A stretch of 64,000 bases of DNA, from assembly GCA_902470815.1 (NCBI GenBank), contig CABRHS010000007.1:54880-118879 (forward strand), given 5' to 3'. Made by a program: the position numbers and the translations under genes. The DNA is from an uncultured Collinsella sp. (GTDB lineage: Bacteria > Actinomycetota > Coriobacteriia > Coriobacteriales > Coriobacteriaceae). Below the pieces are notes generated by a model that saw only the letters and a program-made list of their open reading frames with translations, was not told the origin of the DNA and made no database searches. Numbering within the stretch: position 1 is the stretch's first letter; each line of letters opens with the position of its first letter. Shown piece after piece: positions 6,354 through 14,437 of this stretch.

Positions 6354-6914
6354 TCAGAGCATGGCACCGAGGATTGCCTCGTCCGCTCCCTCGGAGGGTT
6401 CCCACTCCCCATTCTCGTTCTTGGAGTACGTGAACGTGATGTCGCTCTCCTCAGCGGGGGTCTCGGCGATCGACGCCATCATCAGCTCGCCGCCCTTTGC
6501 GTACAGCTCCTCCTCGCTCGGGACTGCCGACGGGTCGATGGACATGATCCAAGCCTCGTAGTCCGCCGTGAAGTCGGCCATCGCGTCGGTGATGGATTTC
6601 ATCTTGACTTTCACCCTGGCGCTCGCGGTGCCGGCCTTCTCTTCCACGGATATGTCGCCGATCTCGTACTCGAAGCCGTCGAAGTACCCCTTCGCGAAAT
6701 CCTCCGCGCTGAGGTCGAGAATCTCGAGGGACCCGCCCGTGCTGTCTGTGAGGCTGTCGACGAACTCCTCGTTATCGGGCGAGATGCTGTCGAACGCCTC
6801 GGTCAGGTCGGTGCGGATCAGCTCCTCGATGGATGGTCCTCCGCACGCGCCTAGGAGGACGGTGCATGCGATCGCGGCGATCGCGAGCGGGGCGGCGAGG
6901 AGTCTTTTCTTCAT
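6354..6914 (-). CDS. Lipoprotein of unknown function
   Basis: The 186-residue product begins MKKRLLAAP with a hydrophobic core and the lipobox LLGAC (Cys about residue 25), so it should be exported and lipid-anchored. The mature part is strongly acidic, with helical stretches (IEELIRTDLTEAFDSI) and a C-terminal TFTYSKNENGEWEPSE segment. This layout resembles DUF5105 or DUF4878-like lipoproteins, but the family is not certain. The ATG at 6914 is chosen for the signal peptide and a nearby GGAGA. A 6-bp palindrome lies about 56 bases upstream. Confidence 0.75.
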   Translation of the reverse strand: MKKRLLAAPLAIAAIACTVLLGACGGPSIEELIRTDLTEAFDSISPDNEEFVDSLTDSTGGSLEILDLSAEDFAKGYFDGFEYEIGDISVEEKAGTASARVKVKMKSITDAMADFTADYEAWIMSIDPSAVPSEEELYAKGGELMMASIAETPAEESDITFTYSKNENGEWEPSEGADEAILGAML

Positions 6915-6969
6915 GGTCGTCTCCGTTCGGTCGTACTTCGGCGGATTCATGCCTGACGGCCCGCCTTCC

Positions 6970-6984
6970 GATATGGGGCATATC
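6970..6984. promoter_or_regulatory. Palindrome GATATG-N3-CATATC upstream of the lipoprotein gene
   Basis: A perfect 6-bp inverted repeat with a 3-base centre lies 56 bases upstream of the lipoprotein ATG. It overlaps a possible minus-strand -10 element (TAAGAT, about 6983-6988). It is a candidate operator. The rest of 6915-7183 shows no gene or other clear signal. Confidence 0.3.
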
Positions 6985-7183
6985 TTATGACGCCTCGCGG
7001 ACCTGCGGGCTGTGGCGATCGTGGTGGGCGGCGGGCGGCATTGGGAATCGGCGAACTGCGCGTCTGTGAGCCGGTTGGCATCTTCAGGCATTGGGGTTGG
7101 CTTTTTGTGGCGGGGCGGATGTATCGATAGGCGGTTCCTGCCTACGCCGATGCTCGTTAAAGACCCAAGTGATCAATCGATAT

Positions 7184-7213
7184 AAAAACAGGCCGGATAT
7201 CACATCCGGCCTG
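7184..7213 (-). terminator. Rho-independent terminator of the CAT-anticodon tRNA
   Basis: A perfect 10-bp stem (7189-7198 with 7204-7213) with a 5-base loop, followed on the minus strand by TTTTT, nine bases after the tRNA 3' end. Confidence 0.9.
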
Positions 7214-7222
7214 CGTAGTCTC

Positions 7223-7298
7223 TGGTGGGCCCTCCGGGATTCGAACCCAGAACCCAGGGATTATGAGTCCCCTGCGCTAACCGTTGCGCCAAGAGCCC
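7223..7298 (-). tRNA. tRNA with CAT anticodon (elongator tRNA-Met, or tRNA-Ile2)
   Basis: A full cloverleaf of 76 bases including an encoded CCA. The acceptor stem begins GGGCTCT and closes with AGGGCCC. The anticodon loop is CTCATAA (anticodon CAT) and the T-arm carries GGTTCGAATCC. The acceptor lacks the initiator signature. Whether it reads AUG or, after lysidine modification, AUA cannot be settled by eye. It has its own promoter and terminator. Confidence 0.93.
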
Positions 7299-7323
7299 GT
7301 ATATGCTGAATTCAGCGGTTAAG

Positions 7324-7352
7324 ATACTAGCATGCGCGTCGAGACAATTCAA
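7324..7352 (-). promoter_or_regulatory. Promoter of the CAT-anticodon tRNA
   Basis: On the minus strand, TTGAAT (7347-7352) and TAGTAT (7324-7329) are separated by exactly 17 bases, about 25 bases upstream of the mature tRNA 5' end. Confidence 0.75.
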
Positions 7353-7443
7353 TTCTCCGATGTCGATTGGGCCTTAGGCCTAGAGGACGGGCGCCACTTG
7401 CTTTCGCTGAGTTTGACGATGGAGGCGAATTCGAAAAAACTTG

Positions 7444-7473
7444 TTGCGCCGCCTCAGGTTCTCGTGTTAGTAT
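7444..7473 (+). promoter_or_regulatory. Probable tRNA-Val promoter
   Basis: TTGCGC (7444-7449), an 18-base spacer and TAGTAT (7468-7473), ending 20 bases before the tRNA. The -10 is identical to that of the divergent tRNA promoter; the -35 is weak. Confidence 0.45.
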
Positions 7474-7492
7474 TCTCCTTGCTGAAAAGCAC

Positions 7493-7567
7493 GGGCGATT
7501 GGCTCAGGGGTAGAGCATATCCTTCACACGGATGGGGTCACAAGTTCGAATCTTGTATCGCCCACCA
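7493..7567 (+). tRNA. tRNA-Val (CAC)
   Basis: A 75-base cloverleaf with encoded CCA. The acceptor arms are GGGCGAT and ATCGCCC, the anticodon loop is TTCACAC (anticodon CAC) and the T-arm contains AGTTCGAATCT. A terminator follows within ten bases. Confidence 0.95.
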
Positions 7568-7576
7568 TCACACAGT

Positions 7577-7605
7577 AAAGGCTCCAGGTGACTGGGGCCT
7601 TTTTG
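7577..7605 (+). terminator. Rho-independent terminator after tRNA-Val
   Basis: AAGGCTCCAG and CTGGGGCCTT form a 10-bp stem with one G-T pair and a 4-base loop, followed by TTTTT. Confidence 0.9.
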
Positions 7606-7637
7606 CTATAGAGTCGATTATACCATGCGAGGCTTAC

Positions 7638-9650
7638 ATGATTCTCCTTGTGGACAAAATCGAGAAGTCCTTTGGGGCGCGCACGCTCTTCACGGGTGCC
7701 ACGCTCCAAATCAACGCGGGCGAACGGTATGCGCTCGTGGGCCCCAACGGCGCCGGTAAGACCACGCTCCTCAAGATCATCATGGGTATCGACAGCCCCG
7801 ATGCGGGCGCGGTGACGTTTGCCAAGGACGCGAACGTGGGCTACCTTGAGCAGGAGACCAAGCTCGCCTCCGGCACCTCCATCATTCAGGAGGTCATGGA
7901 CGCCGCCATCGAGATAAAGACGATGGGCGAGCGCGCCGAGGAGCTTCAGCTCAAGATCGCAGAGGCCGGTGAGACCGGGGAGGTCCCGCAGGCGATGCTC
8001 GACGAGTACGGGCACGTGCAGGATCGTTTTGAGCGACTGGGCGGATACGAGCTGGAGAGCAACGCCCGCCAGATCCTCGCGGGCCTGGGGTTCAAACCCT
8101 CTGACTTCGACCAGCCCTGCTCCGAGTTCTCCGGTGGCTGGCAGATGCGCATCGCGCTCGCGAAGCTCTTCCTGCGCCATCCGGATGTCCTGCTGCTCGA
8201 CGAGCCCACCAACCATCTGGACCTCGAGAGCGTCCAATGGTTGCGTGGGTTCATCTCGGCCTACGACGGCGCCGTCTTGATCGTCAGCCACGACCGCGCC
8301 TTCATGGACGCCTGCGTGGACCATGTCGCCGCGCTCGAGAACCGCCGCATCACCACGTACACCGGCAACTACAGCTCGTACCTCAAGCAGCGCGAGGACA
8401 ACCTTGAGCAGATGCGCGCAAAGCGCGCGGCCCAAGAGCGCGAGATCGCCCACATGCAGGTGTTCGTCGACAAGTTCCGCTACAAGCCCACCAAGGCCGC
8501 TCAGGCGCAGGAGCGTATGCGCCGGATCGAGCAGATCAAGAGCGAGCTTGTGATCTTGCCAGAGGGTCACAAGCACGTGAATTTCAAGTTCCCCGACCCT
8601 CCGCGCTCGGGCGATATGGTCATCAAGCTCGGGGATTTCTCCAAACGCTACGGCGACAAGGTCCTCTACGAGAACGCCAACCTCACTCTGTACCGCGGTG
8701 ACCGCGTCGCCCTGGTCGGCCCCAACGGCGCCGGCAAGTCCACGCTGCTCAAGATGCTCATCGGACAGGAGCTTCCCAGCGAGGGCACGCGTTCGCTGGG
8801 AACCCACGTGGGCGTTGCGTATTACGCGCAGCACCAGCTCGAGGGCCTCAAAGAGGGCAATACCGTCCTGCAGGAGATCGACTCCGTCGCGCCCACGTGG
8901 ACCGTGCCCCAGCAGCGCAGCCTGCTCGGCGCGTTCCTGTTCGCCGGTGACGACGTGGAGAAGCGCGTGGGGGTGCTCTCCGGTGGCGAGCGCGCGCGTT
9001 TGGCGCTCGCCAAGATGCTCGTCGCCCCCGAGGCGCTCCTTTGCCTGGACGAGCCCACCAACCACCTCGATATCGACTCCGTGGACATGCTGGAGAACGC
9101 CCTCAAGAACTTCCCCGGAACAATCGTGCTGATCTCCCACGATGAGCACCTGGTGCGCGCCGTGGCCAACCGTGTGGTCGACATCCGCGACGGCAAGATG
9201 ACGGTGTACGACGGCGATTACGAGTATTACCAGTTCAAGCGTGAAGACTTGGCCCAGCGCGCCGCCGCGGGGGCCGATACGGGGGCGACCGCCCGCATGG
9301 CCCGTCCCCAGGAAAAGCTCGTCGATGCAGGTCTCGAGCCCGTCCGCGAGGGCAAAAAGACTAAGGAGCAGAAGCGTGCCGAGGCCGCCGCTCGCGCCGA
9401 GCTCAACCGACGCCTCAAGGGCACCAAGGACCGCTTGAAGAAGGTGGAATCCGAGCTCGAGGTCAAGCGCGCCCGCTATGACGAGCTCATGGTGCTCATG
9501 GCCAGCGAGGAACTGTACGCCGATCAGGATAAGTTCAGCGCCGCCCTGGGCGAGTACAACGGCCTCAAGCAGGAGCTTCCCGCCCTCGAGGACGAGTGGC
9601 TCGAGCTGTCGACCATCATCGAGGAGGAGACCGCCCGTGGATGCGCGTAG
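7638..9650 (+). CDS. ABC-F family ATP-binding protein (Uup/EttA/YdiF type)
   Basis: A 670-residue soluble protein with two ABC cassettes and no membrane domain. Walker A motifs are GPNGAGKTT and GPNGAGKST; signatures are FSGGW and LSGGE; both halves have LLDEPTNHLD or CLDEPTNHLD. A linker of about 80 residues joins the cassettes. A basic coiled-coil C-terminal extension (about residues 580-670) is as in the Uup and YdiF subgroups. ABC-F proteins act on the ribosome, in translation quality control or antibiotic protection. The start at 7638 is chosen because the MILLVDKIEKSFG strand is conserved. The next gene overlaps by 14 bases. Confidence 0.93.
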   Translation: MILLVDKIEKSFGARTLFTGATLQINAGERYALVGPNGAGKTTLLKIIMGIDSPDAGAVTFAKDANVGYLEQETKLASGTSIIQEVMDAAIEIKTMGERAEELQLKIAEAGETGEVPQAMLDEYGHVQDRFERLGGYELESNARQILAGLGFKPSDFDQPCSEFSGGWQMRIALAKLFLRHPDVLLLDEPTNHLDLESVQWLRGFISAYDGAVLIVSHDRAFMDACVDHVAALENRRITTYTGNYSSYLKQREDNLEQMRAKRAAQEREIAHMQVFVDKFRYKPTKAAQAQERMRRIEQIKSELVILPEGHKHVNFKFPDPPRSGDMVIKLGDFSKRYGDKVLYENANLTLYRGDRVALVGPNGAGKSTLLKMLIGQELPSEGTRSLGTHVGVAYYAQHQLEGLKEGNTVLQEIDSVAPTWTVPQQRSLLGAFLFAGDDVEKRVGVLSGGERARLALAKMLVAPEALLCLDEPTNHLDIDSVDMLENALKNFPGTIVLISHDEHLVRAVANRVVDIRDGKMTVYDGDYEYYQFKREDLAQRAAAGADTGATARMARPQEKLVDAGLEPVREGKKTKEQKRAEAAARAELNRRLKGTKDRLKKVESELEVKRARYDELMVLMASEELYADQDKFSAALGEYNGLKQELPALEDEWLELSTIIEEETARGCA

Positions 9651-9933
9651 GGTAGGGGCGATCGCCCTGACCGTGATGGGCTTCGCATGCCGCGTCATCG
9701 CGTTTGCGCTTTGCGCCCTGACCGTCGCGCTGTGCTTCAACGGGTTCGCCGCAAAGCTCAACATCGTCTCGCTCGTGGTTGACCTCACCCGTGCGCTGCC
9801 CGCCGTCATCGCGGGCTACGGGCTTGTGGCCACGCCGTTCGGCGGCGTGTTCCGCTTCGACTTCGCCTGCATGGCGGTCGCGTTCTTCCTCATCGACTAC
9901 GCGTGCGCCCGCGTGGCCCGCTCGCTGCGTTAG
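9637..9933 (+). CDS. Small integral membrane protein
   Basis: The 98-residue product has three hydrophobic stretches: about residues 7-32, 40-60 (with VVDLTRALPAVIAGYG between) and 71-90. A GTG start at 9637 is supported by GAGGAGGAGA six bases upstream, lying inside the end of the ABC-F gene, so the two genes are probably translationally coupled. I do not recognise the family. It precedes a membrane protease gene by ten bases. Confidence 0.65.
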   Translation: MDARRVGAIALTVMGFACRVIAFALCALTVALCFNGFAAKLNIVSLVVDLTRALPAVIAGYGLVATPFGGVFRFDFACMAVAFFLIDYACARVARSLR

Positions 9934-9942
9934 GAGCCAAGC

Positions 9943-10626
9943 ATGAACGTTCCGTACCTGATGAGCCTTCTCGCGAGCGCCCTCGCTCTCATACTCGGCA
10001 TCGTCGTGCACGAGAGCGCCCATGCCCTTGCGGCGTATCTTCTGGGGGATCGCACGGCGCGTTCCCAGGGCCGGCTCTCGCTCAACCCGCTCAAGCATAT
10101 CGACCCCTTTGGCACCGTGCTTTTGCCGCTTATCATGATCTTGGCCGGTGGCCCGGTGTTCGCGTTCGCCAAGCCCGTTCCCGTATACCTGAACAACCTT
10201 GGGCACCCGCGCCGCGACGAGGTCCTCGTGTCCCTCGCCGGGCCGGCGTCCAACATCGTGCTCGCGTGCTTGTCGGCGCTCGCGCTTAGGGCCGTCCCCT
10301 CCATCGCGCTCACGGAGCCCGTGGGCATCGATATCGTCAACGCCCTGGTGGACTTTGGGTTCACCTCTATCTCCGTGAACCTCTCGCTGGCGTTCTTCAA
10401 CCTCATCCCCCTGCCGCCCCTCGACGGGTCCTCGATCATCCAGCCGTTCCTCAAGGGCCGCGCGCTGCAGGCGTACTACGACGTCCAACGGTACTCCATG
10501 CCCATCCTCATCGCGGTGCTGTACCTGCTTCCGACGGTCTTGCACATCGATTTGCTGGGCATGTACTTCTCCGTGACCGTCGATCCCATGTACCTCGCGC
10601 TCGCGCGATTCGCTCTGGGCATCTAG
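9943..10626 (+). CDS. Site-2-protease-family (M50) membrane metallopeptidase
   Basis: A 227-residue polytopic membrane protein. The zinc-binding HESAH motif (HExxH) lies in the first membrane segment (IVVHESAHALAAYLLGD). The third ligand motif is NLIPLPPLDGS, and SLAGPASN is typical of the short YwhC-type M50 subgroup. Such proteases cut substrates within the membrane; the substrate is unknown. It has no PDZ domain. It is spaced nine bases after the small membrane protein and 50 bases before scpA. Confidence 0.9.
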   Translation: MNVPYLMSLLASALALILGIVVHESAHALAAYLLGDRTARSQGRLSLNPLKHIDPFGTVLLPLIMILAGGPVFAFAKPVPVYLNNLGHPRRDEVLVSLAGPASNIVLACLSALALRAVPSIALTEPVGIDIVNALVDFGFTSISVNLSLAFFNLIPLPPLDGSSIIQPFLKGRALQAYYDVQRYSMPILIAVLYLLPTVLHIDLLGMYFSVTVDPMYLALARFALGI

Positions 10627-10676
10627 TGCGCTAAACTTAACAGCGTATGTGCATCGATGGGTAGAAGGGGGAGGTT

Positions 10677-11483
10677 GTGTCCTACCGCGTCTCAACGCAG
10701 GGGTACTCGGGCCCCTTCGACCTGCTTTTGCAGCTCGTGAGCCGTCAAAAGGTCGACATCGGGTCCATCTCCATCTCGGAGGTGGCCGAGCAGTACCTCG
10801 CCGAGGTTGAGCGCCTGGAGGCTCTCGACCTCGATGTTGCGAGCGACTTCCTGCTGGTTGCCGCCACCCTCCTCGACATCAAGGCCGCATCGCTCGTCCC
10901 GGACGAGGGCTCCGCCAAACGCCGTGACGATGAGGAGTTGGATGACGAGTTCGACGGGCTCGACGGAGACGCGCTCCGCGAGGTCCTGATCCAGCGCCTC
11001 ATCGCGTACAAGCAGTTCAAGGGTGCGGCCGCCGCGCTCGGTGCGCGCATGGAGGCGGAAAGCCGCATGCATCCGCGCGTTGCCGGTCCCGACCCGGAGT
11101 TTCTCAACCTCATGCCCGATTACCTCGCCGGGATCACGCTGAGAGGCCTTGCCGTCATCTGCGCCGACCTCGATGGCCGTCGCGAGACGTTCCTGCTCGA
11201 GGCCGAGCACGTGGCGCCGCGTCGCGTACCCATCGAGCTCACCGTCGCGTCCGTTGACCGCGTGACCGCCGCGAGGCCGCACACCACGTTCAGGGAGCTC
11301 CTGGACGGCGATGCGACAACCGAGCAGGTTGTGGCGACGTTCCTGGCCATTCTCGAGCTCGCAAAGCGCGGTTCGCTCGTGCTCGAGCAGGACGAGAACT
11401 TCGGCACCATTCGCATTGACCGCGTTGAGGGGGCCCCGGAATACCGCCCGGGCGACGGTTCCCTGTTCGACGAGGAGGACTAG
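10677..11483 (+). CDS. scpA: Segregation and condensation protein A
   Basis: A 268-residue kleisin subunit of the SMC-ScpAB chromosome condensation complex. The N-terminus GYSGPFDLLLQLVSRQKVDI is diagnostic, followed by DFLLVAATLLDIKA and a Glu/Asp-rich linker. The C-terminal winged helix (from about 200, FRELLDGDATTEQVVATFLA) contacts the SMC head. The GTG start at 10677 follows GGGGGAGG. scpB starts on the base after its stop, as in most bacteria. It acts on the nucleoid. Confidence 0.95.
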   Translation: MSYRVSTQGYSGPFDLLLQLVSRQKVDIGSISISEVAEQYLAEVERLEALDLDVASDFLLVAATLLDIKAASLVPDEGSAKRRDDEELDDEFDGLDGDALREVLIQRLIAYKQFKGAAAALGARMEAESRMHPRVAGPDPEFLNLMPDYLAGITLRGLAVICADLDGRRETFLLEAEHVAPRRVPIELTVASVDRVTAARPHTTFRELLDGDATTEQVVATFLAILELAKRGSLVLEQDENFGTIRIDRVEGAPEYRPGDGSLFDEED

Positions 11484-12191
11484 ATGGATAATCTCGATAG
11501 CCTCGGTGCCGGCTCCCTCAAGGGCGCGCTCGAGGCGCTTTTGCTCGTCTCGAGCGACCCGGTGAGCGCGAGCCAGCTCGCGGCCGTGCTCGATACGACT
11601 CCCGGTGAGGTGGCATCGCTGCTCGCCGAGCTCAAAGTTGAGTATGAGGAGGCGAATCGCGGCTTCCAGCTGCGCGAGGTGGCGGGGGGCTGGCGTCTGT
11701 TCACGCATCCCGCCTTCCATGAGCAGGTCGAGTCGTTCGTGCTTTCCTGGGACACGCAGCGCCTTTCCCAGGCAGCCCTCGAGACGCTCGCCGTCATCGC
11801 CTACCACCAGCCCGTCACGCGCGAGATGGTCAAGGGAATCCGCGGCGTCAACTCCGACGGCGTGATCTCCTCGCTCGTCGACAAGGGCCTGATCCGCGAG
11901 ATGGGGCGCGATTCCGAGCGCGGGCAGGCGATCATCTACGGCACGACGAACGCCTTCCTTGAGAAATTCGGCTTGCGCAGCACGCGCGATCTGCCGGACC
12001 TTGAGCAGTTCGCGCCTGACGAGCAGGCGCGTCAATTCATTCGCGAGCGCCTGTCCGGCAGGTCCATCCAGTCGACCCTCGATGAGGTCGCCGAGGACCT
12101 CGAGGAGGAGCGCGAGCTGATAGATGAGGCCGATGAGCTTGACGACCTCGCGACGGCCGGCGATGCGGACGGCGAGGGCCATGATGCCTAG
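11484..12191 (+). CDS. scpB: Segregation and condensation protein B
   Basis: The 235-residue ScpB partner of ScpA forms tandem winged-helix domains. Recognisable segments are GALEALLLVSSDPVS, RGFQLREVAGGWRLFT, and QAALETLAVIAYHQPVTR followed by IRGVNSDGVISSLVDKGLI. The C-terminal tail (about 190-235) is acidic and probably disordered. The ATG is directly adjacent to the scpA stop. The gene forms one unit with scpA and the following pseudouridine synthase, a common order in Gram-positive bacteria. Confidence 0.95.
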   Translation: MDNLDSLGAGSLKGALEALLLVSSDPVSASQLAAVLDTTPGEVASLLAELKVEYEEANRGFQLREVAGGWRLFTHPAFHEQVESFVLSWDTQRLSQAALETLAVIAYHQPVTREMVKGIRGVNSDGVISSLVDKGLIREMGRDSERGQAIIYGTTNAFLEKFGLRSTRDLPDLEQFAPDEQARQFIRERLSGRSIQSTLDEVAEDLEEERELIDEADELDDLATAGDADGEGHDA

Positions 12192-12252
12192 CGGGGTTCA
12201 AGGCCCGGCGCGCCATGCTCTCGTCCATCCCGATGACGAGAGGCTCGTGCCC

Positions 12253-13011
12253 ATGCGGTTGCAGCGTTTCCTGGCGCGCGCGGGCGTAGCCAGCCGCCGG
12301 GGTTCGGAGGGCCTCATGACGGCCGGCCGCGTGCGCGTGAACGGGGAGGTTCGCACCGAGCTGGGCACCAAGGTCGATCCGGCTGTCGACGAGGTCACCG
12401 TGGACGGCGTTCCCGTGGTCCTGGGCGCCGGCGCTGTGTACGTCATGCTCAACAAGCCCGCCGGTTTCCTCACAACAATGAGTGACCCGCATGGCCGCCC
12501 CACAGTCGCCGAGCTCGTGCCGCGCCGCGCGTTCCCCGGACTCTTCCCGGTCGGTCGCCTTGACATGGACACGACCGGCCTTCTGCTGTTCACCACTGAC
12601 GGTGACCTGGGCCAGCGCCTGCTGCACCCCTCGCATCATGTTTGGAAGACGTATCGCGCAGTCGTCGACGGTCGATGCTCGGATGGCGACTTGGAGCCGC
12701 TGCGGCGCGGCATCACGCTCGACGACGGGCCCTGTCAGCCCGCCCGCTGCCGAATCCTGGACATGCGGTCAGCGGGGATCCCCGGTCGCTCGGCATGCGG
12801 TCCGCATGAGACTGCGGTCGAGGTCGTCATCCGCGAGGGCCGCAAGAACCAGGTAAAGCGCATGCTCTCCAAGATCGGGCATCCGGTCATCGCCCTGCAT
12901 CGCTGCCAGTTCGGCGAATTGAGCCTGGGCGATCTGCCCGAGGGCTCTTGGAGGGAGCTCACCAACGAAGAGGTCGCGTCGCTCAGATCCGCGCCGCGAT
13001 CGGACGTATAG
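12253..13011 (+). CDS. rluB: rRNA pseudouridine synthase, RluB/RsuA family
   Basis: The 252-residue enzyme isomerises a specific uridine in rRNA (RluB acts on 23S U2605 in E. coli). An S4 RNA-binding domain starts the protein (MRLQRFLARAGVASRRGSE). The catalytic Asp lies in GRLDMDTTGLLLFT, and the later GRKNQVKRMLSKIGHPV motif is conserved. The ATG at 12253 fits the domain start and has GAGAGG upstream; an ATG at 12184 overlapping scpB would add 23 residues of unconserved sequence. The exact target (2605 or 2457) is not determined. Confidence 0.9.
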   Translation: MRLQRFLARAGVASRRGSEGLMTAGRVRVNGEVRTELGTKVDPAVDEVTVDGVPVVLGAGAVYVMLNKPAGFLTTMSDPHGRPTVAELVPRRAFPGLFPVGRLDMDTTGLLLFTTDGDLGQRLLHPSHHVWKTYRAVVDGRCSDGDLEPLRRGITLDDGPCQPARCRILDMRSAGIPGRSACGPHETAVEVVIREGRKNQVKRMLSKIGHPVIALHRCQFGELSLGDLPEGSWRELTNEEVASLRSAPRSDV

Positions 13012-13020
13012 GAGGATTAC

Positions 13021-13701
13021 ATGATCATCGCCATCGACGGCCCCGCCGGCTCCGGCAAATCCACCATCGCTCGCGAGGTGGCCTCGAGGTTCGGCTTCTC
13101 TAAGCTCGACACGGGTGCCATGTACCGCTCCGTCGCCCTGACCGCCCTGCAGCGCGGCATCTCGCTTGAAGATGCGGAGGCGACCGCCCGGCTCGCGCGC
13201 GATATCCGCATCACCTTCGGGGCCGAGAGCCACGGCAACGTGTCCGTGTTCGTGGACGGGACCGACGTTTCGGGCGCGATCCGCACGCCCGATGTCGACC
13301 GTTGCGTCTCCGCGGCTGCCGCGAACCCCGGCGTCCGCGCGGCCATGCTGGAGCCGCAGCGCCGTTTCGCCGAGGGGCGCGACGTCGTGGCCGAGGGGCG
13401 CGACATCGGAACCGTCGTCTTTCCCGGTGCGGAGCTCAAGGTGTTCCTGACCGCCGACCCGCGCGAGCGCGCACGTCGCCGCGTCTTGCAGCGCCATGAG
13501 GGCCGCGAGATCGACCCGGCCGAGATAGAGGCAGAGGTCGAGCAGACCCTGGCCGACATCGAGCGTCGGGACGCCCTGGATTCCAAGCGCGAGGCCGCGC
13601 CGCTCACCTGCGCGGAGGATGCCGTCCGCATCGATTCCACGAGCCACACCATCGATGAGATCGTCTCGATGATCGAGCACCTCATCGACGAGAGGAGATA
13701 G
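13021..13701 (+). CDS. cmk: Cytidylate kinase
   Basis: The 226-residue enzyme phosphorylates CMP and dCMP using ATP in pyrimidine salvage. The P-loop is GPAGSGKST at residues 7-15, and substrate recognition is LDTGAMYRSVAL. The DVVAEGRDIGTVVFP segment and the lid with RARRRVLQR are typical. GGAGG lies before the ATG. It sits ten bases after rluB and one base before the acyltransferase, all co-directional, consistent with one transcript. Confidence 0.95.
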   Translation: MIIAIDGPAGSGKSTIAREVASRFGFSKLDTGAMYRSVALTALQRGISLEDAEATARLARDIRITFGAESHGNVSVFVDGTDVSGAIRTPDVDRCVSAAAANPGVRAAMLEPQRRFAEGRDVVAEGRDIGTVVFPGAELKVFLTADPRERARRRVLQRHEGREIDPAEIEAEVEQTLADIERRDALDSKREAAPLTCAEDAVRIDSTSHTIDEIVSMIEHLIDERR

Positions 13702-13702
13702 C

Positions 13703-14437
13703 ATGGCCGATCAGGTCGAGATCCCTCGCGACGCCGCGTCGCACTACGACTGCCCCATGTCCGCGTTCCCCCTGCACGAGCGCGTCATCTACTCGATCGT
13801 CATGGCGGTGCTCTGGGTGTTCTCCAAGCTCATGTGGCGCTGGACGCTCGAGGACGCCGAAAAGCTGCACGCGGGCACGGGCGCCGCGTCGGTCATCATC
13901 TGCAATCACACCTCCATGGCCGAGGTCCTGCCCATCGTGACGAGCGAGTGGGTCGCCGGTCGCCGGGTGCGTCCCATCTTCAAATCTGAGTTCAACAAGA
14001 CAGGCATCGTCCGCTGGGCATTCGCCCTGGCGGGCGGCATCCCCGTCGATCGCGGTGAGGCCGACATGAGCGCCCTTCGCGCGGCCCAGCATGCGCTGCA
14101 GCGCGGCGAGGACGTCCTGATCTTCCCCGAGGGCACGCGCGTTCGTGCTGACGACCAGCCGGTCGAGGTCCATGGCGGCTTCGCCCTCATCGCGCAGATG
14201 GGCAAGGCCCCCGTGTCGCCTATGGCGGTGTGCGGCTTCCGCGACATCACCCCGGCGGGCAAGAAGCTCATGCGCCCCAAGAAGTGCTGGATGCGCGCCG
14301 GCGATTCCGTTTCTTTGTCCGACGCCCCCGAGGGCTTGAAGCGCCGCGAGCGGACGCAGTGGGTCGAGGACGAGTCCATCCGCCGGATGTACGAGCTCCG
14401 CGACGCCCTTCGCTCCGAGCACCCCGGGAGGTTTTAG
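13703..14437 (+). CDS. plsC: 1-acyl-sn-glycerol-3-phosphate acyltransferase-like protein
   Basis: A 244-residue member of the PlsC/LPLAT family, which adds the second acyl chain to make phosphatidic acid at the membrane. A hydrophobic helix occupies about residues 27-45. Motif I is NHTSMAE, block II is KSEFNK...FALAGGIPVDRG, and motif III is FPEGTR. Motif I normally reads H-x4-D; here the acidic residue is Glu (codon GAG), a conservative but unusual change. The gene sits between cmk and ispH, a placement also seen in Clostridia. The change leaves some doubt about the exact activity. Confidence 0.85.
   Translation: MADQVEIPRDAASHYDCPMSAFPLHERVIYSIVMAVLWVFSKLMWRWTLEDAEKLHAGTGAASVIICNHTSMAEVLPIVTSEWVAGRRVRPIFKSEFNKTGIVRWAFALAGGIPVDRGEADMSALRAAQHALQRGEDVLIFPEGTRVRADDQPVEVHGGFALIAQMGKAPVSPMAVCGFRDITPAGKKLMRPKKCWMRAGDSVSLSDAPEGLKRRERTQWVEDESIRRMYELRDALRSEHPGRF

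Noticed and set aside
7524..9809. 761-codon open frame antisense to the ABC-F gene
   Set aside because: It mirrors a strongly supported gene in GC-rich DNA, has low-complexity His/Leu/Gly/Glu composition and no motif; a codon-bias shadow.
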